Virus record (IMG/VR): IMGVR_UViG_3300011115_000949
Coordinates: 1-64,000 of that record
DNA: 64,000 nucleotides
Reading direction: 5' to 3' (one strand)
DNA from: a virus
Shown: one piece after another, positions 1 through 7,881 of the stretch
Layout: each line of letters opens with the position of its first letter
How positions within the stretch are numbered: the first letter of the stretch is position 1
Program-made: the position numbers and the translations under genes
The notes under the pieces: generated by a model
The model's input: the letters and a program-made list of their open reading frames with translations, nothing else
Database searches by the model: none
Told to the model about the DNA's origin: nothing

Positions 1-749
1 ATATAATTAAGAGCCGTTTTATAATTAGATTCTATTGCTTCTTTTCTTGATTCATATATTGCTGAAGAGAGGTTATTTGACAAATAAATTAAGTCATCAA
101 CATTTCCAAATTTAAAAAAACCAGGCTCAAAAAAATAATCGTATATATTTGAACATCCCCAATAAATTGGAATAGTTTTCATTAAAAAACAATCTAATAT
201 TTTTTCACTAAAATATCCTCTGTGTGAAAAATTCTCAATTACTATTCCAAACATTGAATTACCAAATACTATTTCTTTACCAACACGAGCATCATCTTCA
301 TTATGTCTATCTCCTATGGTGTGATGAAAATTAATAGGGCATTTAAACTCAGATTGTCGTGCTAAAATTTCATGTCTCATTGAATGTCCATAACTTTTAT
401 TTAAAATACCACACAAATGAGCTACTTCAAACTTTTTACTATGTTCTTTTTCGTATTGTTCTGGTTTAAACCATGTTTGTCCAAATGGAAGAAATGTTGA
501 ATTAGGACAGTTATTTAATACTTTATCATCCCAAGTTAATATAGCTGAGAATAATTTTTGGTTTTGTATAGCCCAATCATGTAGCCCAAAATATTCATTT
601 GGTTCTGCTAATACTAAAATATTAATAGAAGATAATTCTTCTTGATTTTGGGGTAATTCATCTACAAATAAAGAAAAATCTAAATGTTTTAAATTAGGTA
701 ATTTTTCTTCAAATATTTTTGGGTTAAAAAATTTACTAAATGTTTTCAT
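1..749 (-). CDS. GT10-like (fucosyltransferase-type) glycosyltransferase, 3' end missing
   Basis: The frame starts with ATG at 749 and stays open for 249 codons to the window edge, so the C-terminus is missing. The C-terminal part reads IENFSHRGYFSEKILDCF followed by TIPIYWGCSNI. This matches the nucleotide-sugar binding signature of alpha-1,3-fucosyltransferase-type (GT10) enzymes (E-N-x-x-x-x-x-Y-x-x-E-K, then x-P-I-Y-x-G). The start overlaps the TGA of the upstream methyltransferase as ATGA, implying coupled translation. Its likely role is transfer of a deoxy-sugar or similar residue in the glycan block of this phage. The acceptor is unknown and could be virion protein, DNA or host polysaccharide. 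Confidence 0.72.
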   Translation of the reverse strand, partial: MKTFSKFFNPKIFEEKLPNLKHLDFSLFVDELPQNQEELSSINILVLAEPNEYFGLHDWAIQNQKLFSAILTWDDKVLNNCPNSTFLPFGQTWFKPEQYEKEHSKKFEVAHLCGILNKSYGHSMRHEILARQSEFKCPINFHHTIGDRHNEDDARVGKEIVFGNSMFGIVIENFSHRGYFSEKILDCFLMKTIPIYWGCSNIYDYFFEPGFFKFGNVDDLIYLSNNLSSAIYESRKEAIESNYKTALNY

Positions 750-1303
750 TCTTCTTCAGTAAAATAGGACCAACATCCTTCAGTTTCATAAATTGTTTTT
801 CCTTTAAAAAATTCGTTAACTGCTTTTTGAACATCAGCACACCACGTATAATCATGACCTGCTATTACCCCTCCTTTTTTTACTTTAGGAAACCATGCAT
901 TGATATCTTTTTTTACAGATTCATAATCATGAGCAGCATCAATAAAAACAAAATCTAGTGAATTGTCTTTATAAAACTCAGCTCCATCCCAAGATAACGC
1001 TTTGATAGGATTAATCTGATGTTTTACAGGTTTTATATTTTGTAAAAATATTTCATATAAATTATCAAACATGTGTAAAGGTATTTCTGTTTGTGAAGGA
1101 ACAAAATCCCAAGTATCTATACAATCAAATTTAATGTTTTTTCCTGAATTGATTATTTCTACAGCCATGTACGCTGCGCTCATTCCTTTCCATGTTCCTA
1201 CTTCAACAAAGTGGGAATCAGTTGGAAATTTATTTACCATGTAAGTATAGAGTTCAGGGTATGTAAACCATTCTTCTCCTAAATTTTTATAAAAATGTTC
1301 CAT
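746..1303 (-). CDS. Class I SAM-dependent methyltransferase (Methyltransf_24 type)
   Basis: The 185-residue protein has a Rossmann methyltransferase core. The SAM-binding motif I is VEVGTWKG (residues 33-40), the acidic strand-2 end is CIDTW (about 61-65), and FIDAAHDY (120-127) with GGVIAGHDY (144-152) are typical of the Methyltransf_24 family, which often methylates sugars or small molecules beside glycosyltransferases. It lies in a glycosyltransferase block and its stop overlaps the next start as ATGA. A role in methylating a sugar of the same glycan is inferred from this context. The substrate cannot be read from the sequence. Confidence 0.8.
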   Translation of the reverse strand: MEHFYKNLGEEWFTYPELYTYMVNKFPTDSHFVEVGTWKGMSAAYMAVEIINSGKNIKFDCIDTWDFVPSQTEIPLHMFDNLYEIFLQNIKPVKHQINPIKALSWDGAEFYKDNSLDFVFIDAAHDYESVKKDINAWFPKVKKGGVIAGHDYTWCADVQKAVNEFFKGKTIYETEGCWSYFTEEE

Positions 1304-1309
1304 ATTATT

Positions 1310-1831
1310 TTATTTCCAAGCTAATACGTTTAAACTCATTAATATTCCGTTTTCTTTATCCATGTGGGGTAAATAGGCTTTACTAAAATCATCAAACTCA
1401 TAGTACTCAGTATCCCATCCAGTCACTCTAGAATACCCTATATTTTTTAAATCATTAGTCAATGTAGTAAAGTCAAAAGTAATATAATGATAATTTTCAT
1501 CATAATCTTGTCCCCCGTAAAGTAAGCCAATTAATGATTTTAAATCATTAGTCTTATTATAATACTTACAGATAGCTTCAAAATTAGGTACCGCTAAACG
1601 AATATACCCTCCTGGTTTTAATATTTCAAACCAACGTTTAAGTACTTCTTTATATTCCCATCTACCAAAGTGTTCTAAAACATGACATGCATAAATTTCA
1701 TCTACTGAGTTTTCTTTATAGTTTCATAAAAAACGAATATTATTTACTTCATCTACTCCGGGTAAATATCTAATGTCAATATTAGTATATCCCTCAAGAT
1801 GTTTTGTTCCACAACCTAAATGTAATTTCAT
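1310..1831 (-). pseudogene. SAM methyltransferase interrupted by one in-frame TGA
   Basis: Reading from ATG at 1831 gives MKLHLGCGTKHLEGY, a class I methyltransferase start with SAM motif LGCGT. At codon 36 (1726..1724) there is a TGA. The same frame then continues open for 137 codons with the expected VDEIYACHVLEHF, LKPGGYIRLAVPNFE and C-terminal YLPHMDKENG motifs, ending with TAA at 1310. No frame change is needed, so this is a single nonsense codon in an otherwise intact gene of about 173 residues. TGA is an ordinary stop elsewhere in the window (for example the ends of the genes at 746 and 29794), so recoding as a sense codon is unlikely. The alternatives are a recent mutation, strain heterogeneity or a sequencing error. 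Confidence 0.8.
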
Positions 1832-2451
1832 AATGTATTATAATAATTATTTTGTTTTTCTTGACGTTTAATATCTTTAATATGCTCTAAACTCCATTCT
1901 GGTTCTATAGGTAAATGAGTGTATACTGCAAACCCATCTAAACGTTCATGAACTTTATTTATCCATTTTATTTTAGGAGAATTTTTATAAATTCGCCATT
2001 GTAAATCAGGCCAATTAATTCTATTCTTTTCATCTACTACCCACCCCCATTTGTTTATATGTTCTTGAGTAAGACCAGTAACATAATTTTCTCTTGGTGC
2101 TAGTAAAACATCTATTTCAGGATTCTCTTCTAGTAAGATAGGAAGATTTTCAATTAAAAATTTATTAGGAATTTCATCGGCATCAATCTGAAAGACATAA
2201 TCGCCATTGCATAAACTGGTTAGTTTATTTTTCCAATCAGCGAAATGCCTTTCAAATTTAGCTGCGTGCCACGTAAATTCCCCATTGATGGAATGGGATC
2301 GCAGGAACGCTTCGACTTCGGGATCACCATTTGCTTCATCGTATAGCACCACAATCTGATCTTCATGCCGTTTGTTTTGAAGCAAAAAGTATATCAAACG
2401 TTGAATTTCAATGAATTCATTGCAGACTGTAATTGCGTAACTAATTTTCAT
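1828..2451 (-). CDS. Family 2 glycosyltransferase (GT-A fold)
   Basis: The protein has 207 residues. The N-terminus MKISYAITVCNE is the usual GT2 start, and FQIDADEIP (87-95) supplies the D-x-D metal/nucleotide-sugar site. The sequence around it (NGDYVFQIDADE) resembles the WaaE/KdtX-like branch that adds sugars to lipopolysaccharide core. The C-terminal VHERL segment is also seen in that branch. The stop codon overlaps the start of the interrupted methyltransferase, so the two were translated as a pair. The acceptor is unknown; surface glycan or virion glycosylation are both possible. Confidence 0.82.
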   Translation of the reverse strand: MKISYAITVCNEFIEIQRLIYFLLQNKRHEDQIVVLYDEANGDPEVEAFLRSHSINGEFTWHAAKFERHFADWKNKLTSLCNGDYVFQIDADEIPNKFLIENLPILLEENPEIDVLLAPRENYVTGLTQEHINKWGWVVDEKNRINWPDLQWRIYKNSPKIKWINKVHERLDGFAVYTHLPIEPEWSLEHIKDIKRQEKQNNYYNTL

Positions 2452-2467
2452 AACCTAAATGTAAATT

Positions 2468-2923
2468 TTATTCTGGGAGGGCTCCAATGTAAGTTAAAGC
2501 ATCCATGAATTCTTTCATTTCATATGGTTTCATAGTTGACATGTCCATTCTGAATTCGTAGTATTTACCGGGTTGTCCTTTAATTGGGTATTTTTCTTTT
2601 TCTTCTTCTTTAACTTTAACGGCTTTTACAGCTGCCCATTTAGCATTGTCTTTACTTGTACCATTATAAAACACCATACCCTGAGTAGGGATGTTGATCA
2701 TTGTAGGCATCCACATTAATCCGTCCTCGTCTTTAAACATTACGTCTTTATGAAGATCGGGAAGTATTTCTAATTGTTGATTATAAAATTCTTCTCCTTC
2801 TTTCATTAAGGAATTAGTTGTAAATCCACAACCAAAACAAGAGTATGTTTTAATTACTGAGTTGTTTTCTAAAGCATAGCAAGCATCTGAGCCGCAATGT
2901 TTACATATTATTAAATTGTCCAT
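2468..2923 (-). CDS. Zinc-ribbon protein of unknown function
   Basis: The 151-residue protein carries two CxxC knuckles near the N-terminus (C7/C10 and C29/C32), which should form a zinc ribbon. The rest is acidic and lysine-rich with no recognised domain. Its ATG overlaps the last base of the upstream GT4 gene, so it belongs to the glycosyltransferase operon. Zinc ribbons of this kind can bind nucleic acid or partner proteins. No function is assigned. Confidence 0.65.
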   Translation of the reverse strand: MDNLIICKHCGSDACYALENNSVIKTYSCFGCGFTTNSLMKEGEEFYNQQLEILPDLHKDVMFKDEDGLMWMPTMINIPTQGMVFYNGTSKDNAKWAAVKAVKVKEEEKEKYPIKGQPGKYYEFRMDMSTMKPYEMKEFMDALTYIGALPE

Positions 2924-4227
2924 TACACTTTGTTTAATTTAGGTAATTCTATTTTTTTAAGCTGAGGTAATTTTAATTGAATTTGTTTAGGAAATTCAGG
3001 AATTTTAACTAATTGTTCTTTAATTACTTCCTTCATAGCATTAAAGCTAAATTTTTCTTTATTATACTCTCCTTGCTTACGAGCTCCAGGGAGATATTTG
3101 TCATAGTTTTTATAAACATCAGTTAGTGCTTCTCCTACCTCAGGTGGGTTAACACTAAACCAAGCACTTTCTTTAAGTAAAAATTGATTTGCTATTGATG
3201 GGTGAACTTGAGTTAAATTTCCTCCTAATAATACATTGTTTTTAACATGTAAAAAATCTATATGCCCACTCCAGTTAGATGCAATGATTGGTTTTTTAGT
3301 TAAACTAAATTCAAGTAGTGGGCGTCCAAATCCTTCACCCTTAGTCAAAGAAACCATTGCTTTTACTTTTGAATGATTATATAATTCATTCATTTCAATA
3401 TCTGTAAATTCACCATGAAGTAAATAGATGTTTGGTAAATTTGTACTATTTACTGTTTTTTTAATGCTATCAATATTTTTTAAAACAGCATCTCTATCCA
3501 TATAAGAACTAACAGCTCCTGACGTTTTTAAAATTAAAGCAGGTTTATTTTGTTTATTTTTAAATGTTTCATAAAAAGCTTTAATTAACAATGTAATGTT
3601 TTTTCTATCTTCGTTCATTGGAGAATTTAAATTAATCCAATGTCCTACAAACAAATATGCAAAGTCTTCTTTAACTGTGTCTAAATCAAATTTAACTTCT
3701 GTTTTATCTAAGGCTTTATACACATTAAGATTAGCTCCTTCAAATATTATTTCCATAGGTTTTTCTAATTGAAGAATTCCTAATGCCCTACCTTGTTGAT
3801 CTTTCTTTTCAAATTTAGTATCTTCAAATACTTTTTTAGAATGTTTAGAAGAAACCCAAGTAGTGCTCATTCGATTAACACCTTCTAGCCAGTCAGCAGG
3901 CACAATTGTTGTTTCAATACCTGCAGTAACTCCTATATTGTATTTTCCTACGGGTTGAAATTCATTTGGAACGGTGTGTTGTATCCAAATTTCAGGTTGA
4001 GCGGGAAGTTGAGGAAACAAAAACAAATATCTATTTAAAAATGACCATTCTTCAGAATGATCATTAATAAATCCCCAACTACATTCACCCCAACGTTGAG
4101 GTAAAATTTTAATATCCCATTCGTCCTTTTTTAATTCAATAATAGCTTTAACTAAATCACGAGCACGAGCTCCATAACCTGAATAAGTGTCTATAGGACA
4201 ACTTATTACACAAAGTGGTTTGTTCAT
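2923..4227 (-). CDS. Family 4 glycosyltransferase (GT-B fold)
   Basis: The protein has 434 residues. The GT4 signature E-x7-E is present as EGFGRPLLE (298-306), followed by KPIIASNWSGHIDFL, the usual nucleotide-sugar binding region of the C-terminal Rossmann domain. The N-terminal SGYGARARDL resembles the glycine-rich loop seen in GT4 proteins. The last 25 residues are a lysine/proline/leucine-rich tail with a repeated K-L-P-x-L pattern outside the catalytic fold. The gene sits next to a second GT4 gene and a zinc-ribbon gene. The sugar and acceptor are unknown. Confidence 0.85.
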   Translation of the reverse strand: MNKPLCVISCPIDTYSGYGARARDLVKAIIELKKDEWDIKILPQRWGECSWGFINDHSEEWSFLNRYLFLFPQLPAQPEIWIQHTVPNEFQPVGKYNIGVTAGIETTIVPADWLEGVNRMSTTWVSSKHSKKVFEDTKFEKKDQQGRALGILQLEKPMEIIFEGANLNVYKALDKTEVKFDLDTVKEDFAYLFVGHWINLNSPMNEDRKNITLLIKAFYETFKNKQNKPALILKTSGAVSSYMDRDAVLKNIDSIKKTVNSTNLPNIYLLHGEFTDIEMNELYNHSKVKAMVSLTKGEGFGRPLLEFSLTKKPIIASNWSGHIDFLHVKNNVLLGGNLTQVHPSIANQFLLKESAWFSVNPPEVGEALTDVYKNYDKYLPGARKQGEYNKEKFSFNAMKEVIKEQLVKIPEFPKQIQLKLPQLKKIELPKLNKV

Positions 4228-4237
4228 AGATTTTATT

Positions 4238-5689
4238 TTAATATATTAATTTATGTTTACGTGTTAAATCTGGTTTATGTGTATTGGTGTTGATAAGTTC
4301 GTATTTTTCTCTTGGTTTCCAAGTTGTAAATAAAGTACTGATGCTTTCAATAACACGTTTAGCTTGAGCTTGACTTGTAAATCCTGCTTCTTCACTTAAT
4401 GCCCATTCTCTACCTTTTAAACCATTTTGCTTTCTTATTTCGATATCTGTAGAGTATAATTTCATCATTTGAGCCGCAGCATCTTCAGGACTACACCTGT
4501 CAGATGAAATATATGGTGTTTGAGGTGATCCTTGAATTGAAATGTTTGATGGAAATACTGGGTATGCCCATATTCCATGTTTAGTATATTTACCTTTATG
4601 GTTGGTAGGAAAATCTAAACTAAAATCAATCCACTTTCCGCTTTCATCTTCAAAACGCATTTGGTCTTGCATCCCACCCTGTACATTAGCAATAATTGGC
4701 TTTCCGGCTAAAATAGCTTCAGTTAAGCTTAATCCCCAACCTTCATTATCTGTTAATAATACTTGACCATCTGAACAATTATATAGCCAATTCATTTGTT
4801 CTACTCCAACACTGTTAGGGTGGAATATAATAGCATTTGGATATTCATCAAATAAATAATCTTTAACAGCTATTAAATCAGTACCATGATCACTTATTAA
4901 CTCAGTATGAAGAAGTAAAGCACATTTATCTGCTTCTTCTTTAGGTAATTCATCTAAAAACATCCTAAATGCTAACATAGTATCTGGGATTTGTTTACGA
5001 CGAATATTTCTTGAGTTAAAGAATAAAACAAAATTATAATCTTTATCACCTAATGTTTGTTTTTTAAATTCTAAAAATTCTTTATATCGAGAATATTCAG
5101 GGGTAATAGGAAAATAATTTTCAGGGTTTAATCCGTGGGGAACATATTTTAATATTTTATTTTTAGCTTTATCACCTAAAACAACTTCATTTATGTTTTT
5201 AGTTTGTTTTGAAATAGCTAATAATAAATCACACGATTCATAAAATGGTTTATTCCATAAAGGATAAGGATATGGACTATCCCAAATGTTTAAATAAATA
5301 ATAGGAATGTTTTTACGAATTTCATTTTCAATATTAAATAACCAAGTAAAATACCTTGGGTCAGTAATCAAAAACAATGCATCTGGTTTTTCCATTTGAA
5401 TAAGACTTCTAAGAAACATTGTATCCCCATATCCGTTTATTGGATAAAGTATAACAGAAGAATCATTAAGCCCCATTATGTTATTTGTTTCTCCTGATAA
5501 ATCTAATTTTTTACCTTGATCAGGATGTTGAAGCGCTCCCGCAACATTAACCCAATTAAAATGTTGGGCTGTGTGCATTACTATTTCTTTAGCTACAGTA
5601 GCTACACCACTGTGTGCTCGAATGTCATCACATATTAGTAAAATTTTCTTCCTCTGATTTTGAGGTAAATAAGCAAAACTTGAATTCAT
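4238..5689 (-). CDS. Family 4 glycosyltransferase (GT-B fold)
   Basis: The protein has 483 residues. KILLICDD with HSGVATVAKEI (27-37) is a typical GT4 N-terminal nucleotide-fold start. NEGWGLSLTEAILAGKPII (315-333) is the E-x7-E catalytic/donor site. It lies 10 bases upstream of the other GT4 gene and just downstream of a ribbon-helix-helix gene. It probably builds the same glycan as its neighbours, an inference from context only. The two GT4 proteins look only distantly similar, so they are unlikely to be a recent duplication. Confidence 0.85.
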   Translation of the reverse strand: MNSSFAYLPQNQRKKILLICDDIRAHSGVATVAKEIVMHTAQHFNWVNVAGALQHPDQGKKLDLSGETNNIMGLNDSSVILYPINGYGDTMFLRSLIQMEKPDALFLITDPRYFTWLFNIENEIRKNIPIIYLNIWDSPYPYPLWNKPFYESCDLLLAISKQTKNINEVVLGDKAKNKILKYVPHGLNPENYFPITPEYSRYKEFLEFKKQTLGDKDYNFVLFFNSRNIRRKQIPDTMLAFRMFLDELPKEEADKCALLLHTELISDHGTDLIAVKDYLFDEYPNAIIFHPNSVGVEQMNWLYNCSDGQVLLTDNEGWGLSLTEAILAGKPIIANVQGGMQDQMRFEDESGKWIDFSLDFPTNHKGKYTKHGIWAYPVFPSNISIQGSPQTPYISSDRCSPEDAAAQMMKLYSTDIEIRKQNGLKGREWALSEEAGFTSQAQAKRVIESISTLFTTWKPREKYELINTNTHKPDLTRKHKLIY

Positions 5690-5695
5690 AAATTT

Positions 5696-5884
5696 TTATT
5701 CCGTAATTTTTAAATTGTAATTAGTAACTTGTTTTCTAAAACTTTCATCTTTAAGATATAAATCCATTGCTCGATTGACAAGTTTATTTAAAGAAAATTT
5801 TCGTCTAACGCATTCTACTTTAAATTCATCAAACAAATCTTTGTCTACTTTAACGGATGTTAATTGTGTTGTTGCATTTTCCAT
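5696..5884 (-). CDS. Small ribbon-helix-helix (Arc/MetJ-like) DNA-binding protein
   Basis: The 62-residue protein contains SVKVDKDLFDEFKVEC followed by FSLNKLVNRAMDLYLKD. This is the beta-strand/helix/helix pattern of ribbon-helix-helix repressors. It starts 11 bases downstream of a copy of the ATATTTATA motif and is the first gene of the glycosyltransferase block. It could therefore regulate this block or itself. The role is inferred from fold and position. Confidence 0.7.
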   Translation of the reverse strand: MENATTQLTSVKVDKDLFDEFKVECVRRKFSLNKLVNRAMDLYLKDESFRKQVTNYNLKITE

Positions 5885-5899
5885 AACATTATATTTGTA

Positions 5900-5908
5900 T
5901 ATAAATAT
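5900..5908 (-). promoter_or_regulatory. ATATTTATA motif upstream of the ribbon-helix-helix gene
   Basis: The coding strand reads ATATTTATATACAAA in the gap between the nuclease stop and the ATG at 5884. It belongs to the recurring set described in the findings. A promoter role is inferred from position only. Confidence 0.45.
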
Positions 5909-5916
5909 ATTTAAGA

Positions 5917-6864
5917 TTAAGAAAGCATTGCCTTATCACAAAGTTCTTTTTTAGAAGAATAAGGACAATACTTACATGTATATTTGTCGGGAGTTGGTTG
6001 GTGGTCTGTGGTATTATATGTGCCGTCTAAATTAAAAACAGCGCTTATAAATGCGGATAATGATTCGTTTGCCTTATTCATTTTCCCTTTACCATTCGCT
6101 GGTTTAAATTCCTGTATGCGTTTTTGCACAAATTCACTTTCCTCCCATATTTTACGTTTTACTATAAAAAATTCAACATCTATTTTATCTAATGGTACTC
6201 CAAACTGTTCACTAAAGAATTGTTTGTATAATAAAATTTGTTGTATTTTGGTTTCGTCTTTTTTCTCTCTATCACCCCAACCACGAGTGCTTGTTTTAAT
6301 GTCATAGATAGTAAACGAATCTAAGTTTTCATTGTACATTACTAAGTCTATAAATCCATTAAACAATATGTTGTTGTGGGTTTTATTTGGGGCAAGTACA
6401 ATAGGAATTTCAACTCCAACCAACCAATTGTTTCTAATACTAAAGTATTCGCCTCGTTTTTTCTTTAAAAATGTTAGGATAGCAACTCCATCATCATAAA
6501 ACTCCCTCATTTCAACTGGGTCGCTGAAGTGTGTTTTGTTATTGGATTGATATTCTCTCAAATAAGATTCCCTAAAACGTTCTTCAAAGTATTCCTCTAA
6601 ATTAATTTTATCAGCTGCTGCTCCACTTTCATTATAAATTGTGTTTATATAATGTTGAATTGTTTCGTGAATAGCAGTTCCAAATACTGTGTTAATGCTT
6701 GAAGTAAATACTTTATGTCCGTCCCTATATTGCAACGCCCATTTTTTAGGACAGGAAGAATACATTGACAATTGAGAATAAGAAATACTCTTTTGAAATG
6801 CATAATTGATTTCTTGAGTCTTATACTCTTGAATTTGTTTTATTAATTTAGGTGTTTTGGACAT
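5917..6864 (-). CDS. PD-(D/E)XK nuclease, RecB/Cas4-like, with probable Fe-S cluster
   Basis: The protein has 315 residues. It shows the RecB-family nuclease motifs in order: FGTAIHETI (61-69, motif I histidine), GFIDLVM (170-176), YDIKTS (187-192, the D-x-K pair), and QILLY (209-213, Q-x3-Y). A cysteine at 38 plus C297, C300 and C309 at the C-terminus (C-x2-C-x8-C) match the four-cysteine iron-sulphur clamp of Cas4 and AddB nucleases. No CRISPR genes or arrays are present, so a role in phage DNA recombination or end processing is more likely than spacer acquisition. It is the last gene of the replication block, following the clamp loader. Confidence 0.82.
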   Translation of the reverse strand: MSKTPKLIKQIQEYKTQEINYAFQKSISYSQLSMYSSCPKKWALQYRDGHKVFTSSINTVFGTAIHETIQHYINTIYNESGAAADKINLEEYFEERFRESYLREYQSNNKTHFSDPVEMREFYDDGVAILTFLKKKRGEYFSIRNNWLVGVEIPIVLAPNKTHNNILFNGFIDLVMYNENLDSFTIYDIKTSTRGWGDREKKDETKIQQILLYKQFFSEQFGVPLDKIDVEFFIVKRKIWEESEFVQKRIQEFKPANGKGKMNKANESLSAFISAVFNLDGTYNTTDHQPTPDKYTCKYCPYSSKKELCDKAMLS

Positions 6865-6865
6865 T

Positions 6866-7213
6866 TTATTTTTTCCACATTCCTTTTTCTACCAACTGAG
6901 CTATAATCCCATAATTGGTAATGTCTTGATATGTGTCTGTTAGTGCTTCGTTTTTGGTTTGTTGTTTAGTAATGATAATGTTTTTCCAACGGTTAACTTT
7001 ATCTGATAAACGGTACCACAATCCAGTTAATGCGAATTGTTTTTCTTCATCATTTGCTAATTGCGTACCAGCAGAGATGTTTGACATTCCATAGTCTAAA
7101 TGTTTTTTAGCAAACAATATGTATTGTTCTTTCATTATTTGCTTGTACCCTTGAGCAATTGTGGGGTATTCTTTTTCTAGTTGTTCAATTACAGACATTT
7201 CTTCTTTAGCCAT
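6866..7213 (-). CDS. DUF1599-like protein
   Basis: The 115-residue protein contains KKHLDYG and, further on, LSDKVNRWKN followed by DTYQDITNYGIIAQL. This arrangement is typical of the small all-helical DUF1599 family found in phages and Bacteroidetes. Family members are associated with nucleotide metabolism or modification, but the activity is not firmly established. The gene overlaps the upstream gp62-like gene by 8 bases and is followed directly by the nuclease gene. Confidence 0.55.
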   Translation of the reverse strand: MAKEEMSVIEQLEKEYPTIAQGYKQIMKEQYILFAKKHLDYGMSNISAGTQLANDEEKQFALTGLWYRLSDKVNRWKNIIITKQQTKNEALTDTYQDITNYGIIAQLVEKGMWKK

Positions 7214-7661
7214 TTTTTAATAGTTTTTTAGTTTCTTTTTCATTAAGACCCATTTTGTTCAAAATAACTTCTATATCTTGTTTTTCAAGAAACGAAACAT
7301 ATTCTTCTGCTTCGTTTAAGGAACATTCAAAATATTTTGAGATATGTTGCGCTACTTCGGGTTGTGATGTTTTGTTAGTTGATTTAATATATGGTGAATA
7401 TACATTCTTAGATTTTGGAAGCAAACCACAATATACTTCATATAAACGTTTACTGTCTTTAATGTTTAAACCCTGAACATAGTTCACCACATCAATGTAG
7501 TTTCTATTCATGCTTAGGAATTTATTAACCATGTATCCATTGAATTGCTTCTGTTGGTCAGGAGTAAACGATTCCCATTTAGGCTTAGTCTCAACTAGCG
7601 CTTTGATAAAATCAAATATTGAAAATTGTTTTGGTTTAGAGGTTTTTGTTGTACTCCTCAT
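7206..7661 (-). CDS. 62: Clamp loader small subunit, gp62-like
   Basis: The 151-residue protein is a likely counterpart of T4 gp62, the non-ATPase subunit that together with gp44 loads the sliding clamp. It contains FSIFDFIKAL, NGYMVNKFLSM and a C-terminal helical segment with conserved spacing reminiscent of the cyanophage gp62 group (F-D-x-x-K..., Y-x-V-N-x-x-L-S). It is shorter than T4 gp62 (187 residues). Position supports the call: it lies two genes after the gp44-like ATPase, in the order clamp, gp44, gp62 known from T4. The match is by pattern, not by strong identity. Confidence 0.72.
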   Translation of the reverse strand: MRSTTKTSKPKQFSIFDFIKALVETKPKWESFTPDQQKQFNGYMVNKFLSMNRNYIDVVNYVQGLNIKDSKRLYEVYCGLLPKSKNVYSPYIKSTNKTSQPEVAQHISKYFECSLNEAEEYVSFLEKQDIEVILNKMGLNEKETKKLLKNG

Positions 7662-7881
7662 ATTCTGTTCTTAGTTCTTTAGGAAGCATTTCAAGTAGTA
7701 TCTTTCCGGTTTTGATATCAATAAACACAGGAATAGGAATAATTCCATCTTCACTTGTACCAGTTAAAAATTTACTTACTTTCCTTAAAATTGTTGCTTC
7801 CTGAAATACTTGGTTTCCGTCTTCAGATTTGATAGGTGTAGACTGTGTAATGTCTACTTTCATTTGTGATTGGTTGTTCAT
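7636..7881 (-). CDS. Hypothetical protein between clamp loader subunits
   Basis: The 81-residue protein is not recognised. It contains FIDIKTGKILLEMLPKEL near the C-terminus and a polar N-terminus. It overlaps gp44 by 4 bases and the gp62-like gene by 26 bases, so it is translated as part of the clamp-loader unit. Confidence 0.6.
   Translation of the reverse strand: MNNQSQMKVDITQSTPIKSEDGNQVFQEATILRKVSKFLTGTSEDGIIPIPVFIDIKTGKILLEMLPKELRTEYEEYNKNL

Noticed and set aside
1724-1726. TGA read as a sense codon (alternative code)
   Set aside because: TGA ends several clear genes in the window, often in ATGA overlaps, so the code is standard.
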